Of a stretch of 64,000 nt of DNA, positions 25,601-33,190 are shown piece by piece (within the stretch, counting starts at the first letter, position 1; each line of letters opens with the position of its first letter). Made by a program: the position numbers and the translations under genes. This DNA is from CAIZQW01 sp942493055. Its GTDB lineage: Bacteria > Verrucomicrobiota > Kiritimatiellia > RFP12 > UBA1067. The stretch lies in assembly GCA_942493055.1 (NCBI GenBank), contig OW818680.1, positions 3,038,001 to 3,102,000 on the forward strand. Reading direction: 5' to 3'. The notes beneath the pieces were generated by a model. That model was not told the DNA's origin, did no database searches, and saw nothing but the letters and a program-made list of their open reading frames with translations.

Positions 25601-26732
25601 CGTGGCGGCATCGGCTTTGCGCGACGCTTTGGATATGGCCCTGCTCTCGGATGCAGCGATCACCAGCCGTACGGATACAGTCATGCACTTTATCGAGTAT
25701 GATACGATCTTGTCGAACGAGCAGGTCGAGGCCCGGCAACGACTGCAGGAGGCACGGGCCTCCATGGACGCGCCGCATCAGGTCACGTACATGGAGCACA
25801 GCGAGAACATCTATCTCGGGGCTTTCTTCACCGCGCAGGAGGTCACCCGGACGTTGCTGCCACGCCTGACCGATGATGATGAGGTGGTCTGCGGTACCTT
25901 CCGGGACCCCACGTTCACGCGAATACTTCCGGACGCGACTCAGACGCGCTTGCGTGACGAAATGCTCGGACGGATTCCGCTGGTCTGGGAAGATGCCTTC
26001 ATGCTGGACGGGCAGCATTTCTCGACCGGCGGTTACGCCTTCTGGAGCACGGAGGAGGGAACCGGCATCCACACCAATGTCGCGCGCAGCGGCCTAATCA
26101 CCAATTCCTGTTTGACATGGGCCGAGACGACCTTCACGGGGCCGGGAACGCTGGATTTCTCCTGGACGGTCTCCTCAGAGCCGACCAGAAACATCCTGAG
26201 CGTCTATGTGGACGGCGTGCGTCAGCCAGGCTCGCTCTCGGGTGAATCCGGCTGGGGACCGCGCCAACTCGTACTCGGTGAAGGCGAACACCGCATCCGC
26301 TGGATGTACGTTCGGAATCGAAGCGGCGGCGATGGTGCGGACAGCGCCGCGGTCGCCGGGCTGTCGTGGGTTCCCGCGGGCGGTCAGACCGCAACTACGA
26401 CCACGCCTGTCCCCGTGCCTTTCGCGTGGCTCGATCTTTTCGCCGGCCTTGTTCAGAACGGAGACTATGAGGCGGCAGCCTGGGGTGATCAGGACAGTGA
26501 CAACAAGAAGACGTGGGAAGAGTATGTGACAGGCACCCAGCCATTGGATCCCGCTTCGGTCTTCATCGCCACAATCCAACTGGAGGGGGCTTCCCCGTTC
26601 ATCGGCTGGATACCCGATCTCACACCGCAGCGGGTCTACACAGTGGAAGGCAAGGAACGCCTGATTGACATCGAGTGGACTCCGACCAACAACGCTAGCC
26701 GCTTCTTCCGAGTCAAGGTCAGCATGCCATGA
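22626..26732 (+). CDS. Giant exported GLUG-repeat protein with CBM9-like modules
   Basis: 1368 residues from ATG 22626; upstream in-frame codons overlap the preceding gene and have no ribosome site. Order: signal peptide; Ig-like domain (about 35-115, PLYYQWYLGQSGDTSVPIAG...SRTARVRV); GLUG-type repeats (about 190-330, VGGLAGWSSGYIAGCF, VGGLVGKNDEFSVLEGSYSG, VGGLAGDNFGTIRVCHATG, VGGLVGYAGD); a fibronectin-like part; a helical TPR-like part; two CBM9/DOMON-like modules (LLTVNLDGYGTEWTNTP and MLAVTVDGDVSEWAGVP, each followed by V-K-[VI]-A-R-[SD]-[SA]-T-Q-x-F-V); a C-terminal beta domain. It is likely a surface adhesin or glycan-binding protein. It follows the SBP-OmpA gene by 104 bp and overlaps the next gene by 4 bp. 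Confidence 0.83.
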   Translation: MKSKHVCSLLLSCGLWASVHGLDQALASPEAPSITMGPLDAGRPPGKTGYLMVAATGVEPLYYQWYLGQSGDTSVPIAGATSRSFTTPASEVDKTYWVVVSNALGVAESRTARVRVAFEVWSLDDLKKIGSAIDGWTLDAAYALMTNINASATAEWNDPDTDESVLEGFQPIGIPEFWFYDEVLGEYVYVEPQPFEGLFDGNGNYIGGLTINRDYTVGLFGLVGEGASVVKLGIVNCRMTGERNVGGLAGWSSGYIAGCFTMGQVTGEGRVGGLVGKNDEFSVLEGSYSGASVEGDSQVGGLAGDNFGTIRVCHATGSVRGDGDEDVGGLVGYAGDSWTIQGSTLLSYWDMDYTGQTNSAGGIGKTSLQMSQQETFDGWDFAGFWGIQAEVGAPYLRRFAAGRTEHLTTPGTVFPGNQTFIGQLRPTFTATVATASSVYATARWQLTEDPGFSSVSEWFGLAPDVDTLRAPFMSRVPVSQALDYDLDYYWRVRVQSWYGMWSDWSSPALFLVSKPARQTEGGKDSLGVWIDGIVERLWMPEYLFLADEQFDAAITKDPDDYEARIYRALTTLAKLSENEAFHMLMSDFGFEYNISDLLFSGTFAESGAPCVNEAVDRVADETLPAIVSALEDLSVIPLAWADSVLVSPDAFPVDEPVHVDNGDVLALRAACGMARAALLTAQAYDLNIDYAKTNIYVPRPEVPLLTVNLDGYGTEWTNTPAVLFGSRAQLEEVKVARSATQFFVLARTASNIEATDLWLQLASEDENLWLQFPQIAEGLYQTNDVSGMATLIRQGDFLEIAIDLTAGSITSDFYVKYIAIQWGLQPPPNAQMLAVTVDGDVSEWAGVPVSAYGNSEYIDHVKIARDSTQVFVMISLKEGVDSQLIDYFSFGVNTSSGVSLDRDIASATYAFSDGVIELSAILPEQYWGDDLTFSWVNIQGISPEGFGYGDQTYHPLQDWEETAFEKKRQPFNRFLQDHPDALSRIRNPGNLTVAASALRDALDMALLSDAAITSRTDTVMHFIEYDTILSNEQVEARQRLQEARASMDAPHQVTYMEHSENIYLGAFFTAQEVTRTLLPRLTDDDEVVCGTFRDPTFTRILPDATQTRLRDEMLGRIPLVWEDAFMLDGQHFSTGGYAFWSTEEGTGIHTNVARSGLITNSCLTWAETTFTGPGTLDFSWTVSSEPTRNILSVYVDGVRQPGSLSGESGWGPRQLVLGEGEHRIRWMYVRNRSGGDGADSAAVAGLSWVPAGGQTATTTTPVPVPFAWLDLFAGLVQNGDYEAAAWGDQDSDNKKTWEEYVTGTQPLDPASVFIATIQLEGASPFIGWIPDLTPQRVYTVEGKERLIDIEWTPTNNASRFFRVKVSMP

Positions 26733-27352
26733 AACGTTTCTGGAAGCCTGTAGCGGCGGCGCTCTTTCTGCTCGCGCTGGCGGTGTTCGTGGCCACGAGC
26801 GTCAAGCTTGGCAGGGATGGGCTTACGCCGTACGTCCCGCGCCGGGTCAAGGAGTACACATGGCCTGTGGCAGAGAACTTCAGATACAGGGATTACGAAC
26901 ATATCGGCGTGGACCAGTTCACGTTCAAGAGCTGCCACGTCGAGAAGCGGCGCGTCGGATCCTTGACCCTCGGGGCGTTCAACGTGCTGGTGATCCGTGA
27001 TCTAAACGTGAACTTCTTTCCAGAAGGTGGCCTGCACAAAGAAGAGGGGCCGGCGGAACGGGAGATGTTTGACAGGGTCTTGCTAGCTCAAAACAAGGAA
27101 CGCCGGGGTTTCTCCGGCGTTCGCATTCATGGTCTCACGGTCAACCGCCTCGCCTCTAACACGCTGGAGCGGGTGTTCAGCGCGAAGATGGGGGAAAGCG
27201 CTTTAGGAAAGGAAGGCTTGTCCCTACACGGCACCGTTGTACGCGCCCCGGACGGGCGAGAGGAACAGGTGGGAAGCGCCCGCCTCCTGCTCAAGCCCTC
27301 CCCCGCACTGGTTTATGTGAAAGACGGGGTGAGGCATCAGGTGAGTCTGTGA
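26729..27352 (+). CDS. Small single-pass membrane protein of unknown function
   Basis: 207 residues. The ATG overlaps the stop of the giant protein (ATGA), implying translational coupling. An N-terminal anchor (PVAAALFLLALAVFVATSV) is followed by a soluble beta-rich domain with no family I recognise (FTFKSCHVEKRRVGSLTLGAFNVLVIRDLNVNF in part, then GVRIHGLTVNRLA and GSARLLLKPSPALVYVKDGV). An in-frame 9-bp-stem hairpin lies at 27098-27122 in the coding sequence. The pattern resembles a membrane-tethered assembly or anchoring subunit, but this is a guess from context. Confidence 0.72.
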   Translation: MKRFWKPVAAALFLLALAVFVATSVKLGRDGLTPYVPRRVKEYTWPVAENFRYRDYEHIGVDQFTFKSCHVEKRRVGSLTLGAFNVLVIRDLNVNFFPEGGLHKEEGPAEREMFDRVLLAQNKERRGFSGVRIHGLTVNRLASNTLERVFSAKMGESALGKEGLSLHGTVVRAPDGREEQVGSARLLLKPSPALVYVKDGVRHQVSL

Positions 27353-27446
27353 GTCCGCCTCGCATGGCCAACCCACCGCCCTCCCGCTCCAGATGGGCTG
27401 CGGGGACGCTTCCTGATGCGCATCTTGATGGGCTGGCGAGATCTTT

Positions 27447-27545
27447 TTGGAGTGCGGTGACAAGCAGAGTCCGGCATCCGCCGGACGAGTGCGGCACCGC
27501 TTTCCTTGGTCTCGCAAAAGCGGCGTCGCGCGTCTCCAAAAAACC
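27447..27545. repeat. GC-rich palindromic intergenic element
   Basis: It begins tttttggagtgcggtgacaa and ends gcgtctccaaaaaa, with ggcatccgccggacg and gcaccgctttcc/aaaagcggcgtcgc inside. The ends pair (TTTTTGGAG/CTCCAAAAA). I recall similar ggagtgcggtgacaag words from Verrucomicrobia-like genomes, but could not check this. It is a single copy here, between convergent genes. Confidence 0.5.
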
Positions 27546-27601
27546 CACTGGACTATCACTTCAACTGGAATGTTGGAATATCCGCCTTAGCGTAGGCGGC
27601 T

Positions 27602-27650
27602 CACGGGTGAGGCGGATGAGATAGCCACACAACATTTGCGTCCTTTTTTC
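27602..27650. repeat. Structured element R1, remnant of the right end
   Basis: cacgggtgaggcggatgaga followed by tagccacacaacatttgcg matches the right arm of copies 1 and 2 (about 40 bases with one or two changes). The rest is missing or replaced by ggaatgttggaatatccgcc and gcgtaggcgg words. It ends directly at the stop codon of the minus-strand gene at 27651. Confidence 0.75.
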
Positions 27651-30600
27651 TTATCTGAAAATGACCATGGTTCCCATGTTGTAAACGGCTAGCGTGTTGT
27701 TGCTGACCTTCGCCAAGAATCCTTTAGGAAGCGTGAACGTGGAGGGGTTGCCCGTGACGGAGCCCCCTTCAATGACCACTGAGCCGTTGGCGGGAATCCC
27801 GTTCTTGAAGACGATGTTCAGCCCGTCCGACAGGATGATCGAACTGAAATAGAACGGCGTCACGGAGCCGCCCGCGCCCACCGTCACCTCCAGTGTGCCG
27901 TTGAGCGTCGTGGTTCCGTTGGTGACGGAACCGCCCGAACCGGAAAGGCCGGTGAACGTCTGAGCCATCTCCCCCAGATCCAGGGTGCCCGAGGCGCTCA
28001 GCTCCAATGCCGTCGACGCGGGGAGGATGTTGTTGTCCGCGGTTTTTGTCCCCATCCATTTGCGCGCGAGATACGCCTCGACGCTCTGCTGCTCTGCGGG
28101 CGTGAGCACCCGGCTGTAGGCGACGACCTCGCCCAACAACCCGTTGTAGGCGCGGGACGCGGTGCCAACATTAACATAGTTTCCGAGCGCCCACTGCATG
28201 TTCCAGTTGTCGCGATTTGCCCGCACCGTGAAGAGATAGGGCGTGCCGACTTGGAAACTCGTCACATTCTGAACTCCATTGACGAAGTAGTTGGTGTTGT
28301 ATCCGAATCCATCCATATCTCCGGTACGATAGGGCTGCCATCTCGTTGCGTTGTCCAGGCGAATCCCGTAGTCCGAGTTGCGCGGGCCGAAGATGCCCGC
28401 CATGGCAACGTAAGCATCGGTCTGCGTCACGAAAAAGAACGTCCGGCCAACGGTACTGACTGTATTCCGCAGGCGGTTGGTGACGGTTAGTTCCGTGCCG
28501 TTGAACTTGACGCCCTTGCGGCCGCCGAAGGCCGTGGCGCTGAAGGTCGGGAGGGTGGTGGCGGGCGTCCCGGTGTCGCCGACGAAATCGCCGCCTGCAA
28601 CCCCGGTGTTCTTCCAGGTGACCACCCCGTTCTGGGCGTTGGTTTCAAGGTTCTCGATGCGGGCCGCATCCAGGTGGAAGGTCAGACCTGAAATGTCCGG
28701 CACCTGCTCAGACCACCAGTTCCTGAAGAGCACGGAACCTTCGGTCACGGTCATCTTTCCGTTGAAGACGGTATTCTCCGGAAGAGAAACCGTCAGCGCG
28801 CCGCTGCCGGTTTTGACGATACTGATCCGCCCCTCGATGGCCCCCGAGATGTTTCCCGATGCGAACGTGACGGTCACGGGGTTTGTGCTGCTGTTGCGCA
28901 GGGTCCCTTCGCAGACGAGGGAGGCGAAGGTCTGACTCGCGCCGTTGAAGTCGAGGACCGCGCCCTTGCGGACAATCATCGCCGTCGTTGCGGGCAGGAA
29001 CTGAGCAGGGGCGACGTAGCTGCCGACCTTCCACTTGTTCATCAGGTAGCTTGTGATCAGGCTGTTTTCCGCAGGCGTCAGACGGCGCGGATACATGAGG
29101 ATTTCGCCGATGCTGCCGTTCAGCGCCCTGGGGTATTCGCCCGTGTTGTCGAAGAACTGTCCCACCGAAAGGGCCGACCCGATGTTCTGCGCCCCATCCA
29201 CCGCCGTCCGCAGCAGGTGCGGCTTGGCATACGAGAACGCGCCGGTGGATCCAATACCGTCGACCGTGAAGTTTCCGTTGCCGGTCACGCCCCATTTCGC
29301 GAATCCGGTGTCCCAGCCGGCCCCGTACCCCTGCCGGATTCCGTTGTCAGCCCCGGTTGAGCCGATGAGTCCGCCGAACGTCCGCGCCGCAGTCGGATGG
29401 CTCACCGCGTAAACCGTCTGCTGCGTGATGCTTCCGGAGGCCGAACAGGAGAGGCGGTTGGTGACAGCGGTGGCGTCGCCGTTCTTCACGCCGCTGAAGC
29501 GGATACCGCCGAGGCCGTTCATCCCCTGCGGATCATAGACCGGCATCAGCGCGGGATTGCTCTGCGTGAAGGTCGCCGGAATGACGCCCTTGCTGGCCCA
29601 GGCCGTGACAGCGCCGGATTCATTGGTCGTGACGGTCGCGTTCCGGTTGGCCGCATCGAGTTGCAGCGTGGGAAGAACGGAAAGTCCCGGCAGCGGCTCT
29701 GTGGAGAAGTCGCCGGCGAGGCGGAGCGTTCCCGCCTCCACGATTGTCTCGCCGCTGTAAGTGGAGATTCCCGCAAGCACCTGCGTGTTGGTGCCGCGCT
29801 TGACGAGGCTGATCTTGCCGTCGCCGTCCGCAAGGCTTCCGTAGAAGATACCGGTCAGCGTGGAGTTGGTCCCGAGCACGACGACCGTATCGGTCGCGGC
29901 CTGTATCTGTCCGGACTGTCCGACCAGCACGCCGAAAGCGTTGGTTGCGCCGTTCACCGCCACAGTGCCTTTGTCGACAAAAAGGGCACCCTGCGAAACC
30001 GCGCTCTGGAACGTCATTGTCGTATTGTTGGTCTGCATGAAGGTCCCGTTACCCGTCAACAGAGGGGCAAAGGAGTAGTTGCTGTGATCCATCACCAAGG
30101 TGCCGTTGTTCAGAACAGGCCCGGAGCCGAGTGAGCCCGTGGAGGTGACCTGAACGGTGCCGGGCAGGACTCCGGCCATGGCCGGCGACACGATCATCGT
30201 TCCGCCGGTGTGGGCATTCGCTCCCGAAAGTGCGAGCACGGCTGAAAAATCAGGCCAGAGGCGAAGCGAATAATCGCCGGTGATCGATCCGGCAATCTCG
30301 GCCCGCCCGGCATCCGAACGGATCACGGCCGCATCCGTCAGCGTGATGGGAGAGTCGACCTTCGTGCCGGGACCCAGGCGCAGCGCGGCAAGCGCCCATT
30401 CCGCGCCGGCGCCCGCGAGGAAGAGCTGATTGGTCAAGGTTCCCTTTTGCAGATAGAGCTGTCCTCCAAAGGCGATCCGTTCGACCGGCGCCGTTTCCGT
30501 ATAGGTTCCGACCTGGCCGCGGACGGAGATGGGGCCGGGGCCGAACGACGAAGGAACATTGGTCGAACTCACCGTGCCGACCAGGATGTGGAGCCCGCCC

Positions 30601-31769
30601 GAAAAGTCGTTCGCCGCATTGTTCAGCAGGAGCGTGTTATTTCGTGTCACATTGATGTTGTCCATGCCTGCGAGGACGCTCAGGGCGAACGGCCCTGTGA
30701 TCTGCGGCTGCATTGAAACCGAACTGTTCAGAATGACAAGCCCTTCGGAGCCCGTGAACGTCACGGCTCCGGAATTGTTGGTCAGACTGGTGTCGAGCAT
30801 CAGCGCGCCGAGCGAATCGGTTGCGCCGAGGGTCAGTGTCTGGTTTGCAAAGTTCAGCGCGGAGGAGACCTGCAGGGCGCCGACGGCCGCATCCGCCGTC
30901 AGCGTCACGGAGTTCGTGATCCGTACCGTATCCGCGTCCGTTGCCGCAGCCGGATCGACCTTCGTGATCGGGAAGGCCGAGAGGCCCCCGCCTGCGGTGT
31001 GGGTGGCGAATCTGTATGAACTTGCGCTGTCCATCAGAAGCCAGGCCGGGAGACGCCCCTCGGCATTCATCAACGCCGGCGCGTCAGCCAAAAACATTCG
31101 GTTGGTCGAGAGCGTGATCTGCAACGTCCCCTGTGCTTCGCGCTCGATGACCGGAGGCAGCGTCATCAGTTCCCAGTACCCCGTGCGGGCCACGTTCTGC
31201 CCCGCGCCGACGATCAGTTTCCCGCCCGCCGGAAGGTATCCCGTGTACTGCTGCGAATTGTTGTTGATCCGGCTGTCGATCAGCCGCAGATCCCCTTCCG
31301 TCACAGGCTTTGAAAAACGAGGCGACAGACTGGGGACGCCCCGCAGATCCACGCGGGAGAAATTGGTGAAGATTGCTGATGATTCAAGGTTGATGCTGCC
31401 GCCTTTGATGGTCAGAACGCCGCCCTCGCCCGTGACAGGCTGGCTGAAATACATTCCGTATCCGCGGAGGTTGAACGGCTCGATCTCGATCACGGGGCTG
31501 TTCTTCATCGTGAAGACATTTCCAGGCGAATTGACGAGCCGGAAGTTGGGTGCCTTGACCGTCATCCTGTTCAGCGAAACCGCTTGATTCGGCGTGATAT
31601 CGTAACCGAACGGAAAAACAGCGGCACTGGTGTCGCCATTGGCGATGACACCGTTGAGCCATTTCGTGGAGTCGCTCCAGTTTCCACCCGACGCCGCACT
31701 CCAGGTGCCGTCCGCGCCAAAACTTGATAGACCGGCCAACACAGCCACAAGGAACATTATCTTTTTCAT
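27651..31769 (-). CDS. Giant beta-strand-repeat surface protein with two LamG-like domains
   Basis: 1372 residues from the ATG at 31769, chosen because GAGGAG lies 8 bases upstream; an alternative is 31787. Signal MKKIMFLVAVLAGLSSFGA, then the family opening DGTWSAASGGNWSDSTKW. The first half has beta-helix and autotransporter-associated strand repeats (LVKRGTNTQVLAGISTYSG, ETIVEAGTLRLAG). Two LamG-like lectin modules lie at about 680-900 and 1010-1260 (LPTLQLDAANRNATV and LTFHLDAARIENLE openings; NGSIGEILMYPRRLTPAE and NGLLGEVVAYSRVLTPAE endings). The C-terminus reads AVYNMGTMVIFR. No outer-membrane barrel is present. It is probably a cell-surface glycan-binding protein, possibly controlled by the LacI-type regulator 65 bp upstream. 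Confidence 0.92.
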   Translation of the reverse strand: MKKIMFLVAVLAGLSSFGADGTWSAASGGNWSDSTKWLNGVIANGDTSAAVFPFGYDITPNQAVSLNRMTVKAPNFRLVNSPGNVFTMKNSPVIEIEPFNLRGYGMYFSQPVTGEGGVLTIKGGSINLESSAIFTNFSRVDLRGVPSLSPRFSKPVTEGDLRLIDSRINNNSQQYTGYLPAGGKLIVGAGQNVARTGYWELMTLPPVIEREAQGTLQITLSTNRMFLADAPALMNAEGRLPAWLLMDSASSYRFATHTAGGGLSAFPITKVDPAAATDADTVRITNSVTLTADAAVGALQVSSALNFANQTLTLGATDSLGALMLDTSLTNNSGAVTFTGSEGLVILNSSVSMQPQITGPFALSVLAGMDNINVTRNNTLLLNNAANDFSGGLHILVGTVSSTNVPSSFGPGPISVRGQVGTYTETAPVERIAFGGQLYLQKGTLTNQLFLAGAGAEWALAALRLGPGTKVDSPITLTDAAVIRSDAGRAEIAGSITGDYSLRLWPDFSAVLALSGANAHTGGTMIVSPAMAGVLPGTVQVTSTGSLGSGPVLNNGTLVMDHSNYSFAPLLTGNGTFMQTNNTTMTFQSAVSQGALFVDKGTVAVNGATNAFGVLVGQSGQIQAATDTVVVLGTNSTLTGIFYGSLADGDGKISLVKRGTNTQVLAGISTYSGETIVEAGTLRLAGDFSTEPLPGLSVLPTLQLDAANRNATVTTNESGAVTAWASKGVIPATFTQSNPALMPVYDPQGMNGLGGIRFSGVKNGDATAVTNRLSCSASGSITQQTVYAVSHPTAARTFGGLIGSTGADNGIRQGYGAGWDTGFAKWGVTGNGNFTVDGIGSTGAFSYAKPHLLRTAVDGAQNIGSALSVGQFFDNTGEYPRALNGSIGEILMYPRRLTPAENSLITSYLMNKWKVGSYVAPAQFLPATTAMIVRKGAVLDFNGASQTFASLVCEGTLRNSSTNPVTVTFASGNISGAIEGRISIVKTGSGALTVSLPENTVFNGKMTVTEGSVLFRNWWSEQVPDISGLTFHLDAARIENLETNAQNGVVTWKNTGVAGGDFVGDTGTPATTLPTFSATAFGGRKGVKFNGTELTVTNRLRNTVSTVGRTFFFVTQTDAYVAMAGIFGPRNSDYGIRLDNATRWQPYRTGDMDGFGYNTNYFVNGVQNVTSFQVGTPYLFTVRANRDNWNMQWALGNYVNVGTASRAYNGLLGEVVAYSRVLTPAEQQSVEAYLARKWMGTKTADNNILPASTALELSASGTLDLGEMAQTFTGLSGSGGSVTNGTTTLNGTLEVTVGAGGSVTPFYFSSIILSDGLNIVFKNGIPANGSVVIEGGSVTGNPSTFTLPKGFLAKVSNNTLAVYNMGTMVIFR

Positions 31770-31833
31770 TCGTAATCTCCTCTTCATTTTCTTTTCCTCT
31801 TTTCGGGCGTGTTCACCACGAACGCGCCACGTG

Positions 31834-32910
31834 TTAAATGACTCCACCTTTTCCTCTCACGCTCTCTCGCTCGATCAGCCGCACGGGGCAGATCACTTTG
31901 CGGCCCGGCAGGGTCGCGGGCTCCTCTGGGCTCGCGATCAGCAAATCCACGGCCATGCGCCCGAGATCGAAGAACTCCGGCGAGACACTGGTTAACATGG
32001 GCTGGAGGTGTTCGCAGACCGTCTCGTTGTCAAAGCCAATCAGGCTCAGTTCGTCAGGAATCCGGATGCCGAGAGCGCGGGCGGCCTGATAAATCTTCAC
32101 CGCGAGCCGGTCATTATAAACCACGAACGCCGTGGGACGGCGCTTCTGTTTTTTCCACTGTCCAAGGATAGCGTCCACGGCCTCCCGGTCACCTGTGTCT
32201 TGCTTGCTGTGCGCGAACAGATGGACATCGGTTTCGTCGAGTGTGATGGCGTGCAGCTCGCACGCCTCGCGGAAATCGCGCGTCCGTTCCCGGTCGCGGG
32301 ATTGGACTTTGAGAGAACGCGGACCGATATAGCCGAGGCGCGTATGGCCGCACGCCAGCAGATGGCTCACAGCCAGTCTCATGCCCACGAAATAGTCGGG
32401 GAAAATCGCGTCGCCGGTGAAATCACCGTGCTCGCTCGGGTTCAGCGTCACGACGCGGGTCGTCTTGGCCAATTCGCGCACCTGTTCCGTCGCAGCTTCG
32501 GGCGCAGTCAGCAGAAGGCCCCGCAGCGGTGCGCCAAAAAGATAGGGACGCTGGTCTTGGTCGGGCGAGGCGATGTTGAGCTTGAGGCCTGACTCGCCGG
32601 CGCGAGACTGGACCCCGTTCAGCATGGCAGTCTGATAATAAAAAACATTACGCTCTGGCTTATTGATCACCAGCAGCGTGTCGCTCCCGCGCGCCAGCGT
32701 GCCGGTTCCCGGATTCGCTTTGACCATATCCAGAATCCGTTGCTTGGTCGCTTCGGAGGCCTGTGGCGTGTCGGGGTTATTCAGCACAAGGGAGACGAGT
32801 GCCGGGGAGAGCCCCAGCGCCTTGGCCAGCGCCTTCTGTGTGAGCCTCCCGTTGCCCTTGCTCGACTGAGCTTTCTTCGCTCCCTGTATGACACCTGACT
32901 TTGCCATCAC
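31834..32910 (-). CDS. LacI-family transcriptional regulator
   Basis: 358 residues. After a basic leader the LacI helix-turn-helix is intact: LTQKALAKALGLSPALVSLVLNNPDT, with the hinge region ATKQRILDMVKANP. The periplasmic-binding-like effector domain follows: GVQSRAGESGLKLNIASP, GLLLTAPEAATEQVREL, AVSHLLACGHTRLGYIGP, RPTAFVVYNDRLAVKIYQAA and ELSLIGFDNETVCEHLQP. LacI proteins repress sugar-use genes and are released by a sugar or sugar phosphate. It sits between the GPH symporter (upstream, same strand) and the LamG surface protein (downstream), which are its likely targets. The inverted repeat 33009-33172 lies in its 5' flank. Confidence 0.95.
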   Translation of the reverse strand: MMAKSGVIQGAKKAQSSKGNGRLTQKALAKALGLSPALVSLVLNNPDTPQASEATKQRILDMVKANPGTGTLARGSDTLLVINKPERNVFYYQTAMLNGVQSRAGESGLKLNIASPDQDQRPYLFGAPLRGLLLTAPEAATEQVRELAKTTRVVTLNPSEHGDFTGDAIFPDYFVGMRLAVSHLLACGHTRLGYIGPRSLKVQSRDRERTRDFREACELHAITLDETDVHLFAHSKQDTGDREAVDAILGQWKKQKRRPTAFVVYNDRLAVKIYQAARALGIRIPDELSLIGFDNETVCEHLQPMLTSVSPEFFDLGRMAVDLLIASPEEPATLPGRKVICPVRLIERESVRGKGGVI

Positions 32911-33008
32911 CCACCGATCCTTTCCAGCATTCCCAAAAATCTTCTAAATCGTTAACTGAATAGTTTACATGACGGAGTTGCTGAACACAAGGGGAAAAAT
33001 AAAGAAGT

Positions 33009-33172
33009 GCTAAAGTTCGAGAGTTCTAAAGTGCTAAAGTGCAAACAGGTGATTGTGGAGAGCGGCCCTTCTGTCCTTGGGTCAAAGCCCCCTCCCACGT
33101 TCAACAAGACAAGCCCGCCGCCCGGCGCTCTCCACTGTTTTTAGAGCTCTCGAACTTTAGAACTTTTAGCCC
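33009..33172. repeat. Large inverted repeat R7 upstream of the LacI-type gene
   Basis: The outer arms are gctaaagttcgagagttcta (about 33012) and tagagctctcgaactttaga (about 33140). The inner arms are gtggagagcg (about 33055) and cgctctccac (about 33126). The outer arms use the ctaaagttc word of the tandem repeat at 3931-4003. It could form a 160-nt cruciform or RNA hairpin between the symporter stop and the LacI-type start. Confidence 0.7.
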
Positions 33173-33190
33173 TTCCCCGCACGCTCCTCG

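Noticed and set aside
27098..27122. Rho-independent terminator (9-bp GC-rich stem)
   Set aside because: It lies in frame inside the 26729 coding sequence and is not followed by a T run, so it is more likely coding coincidence.
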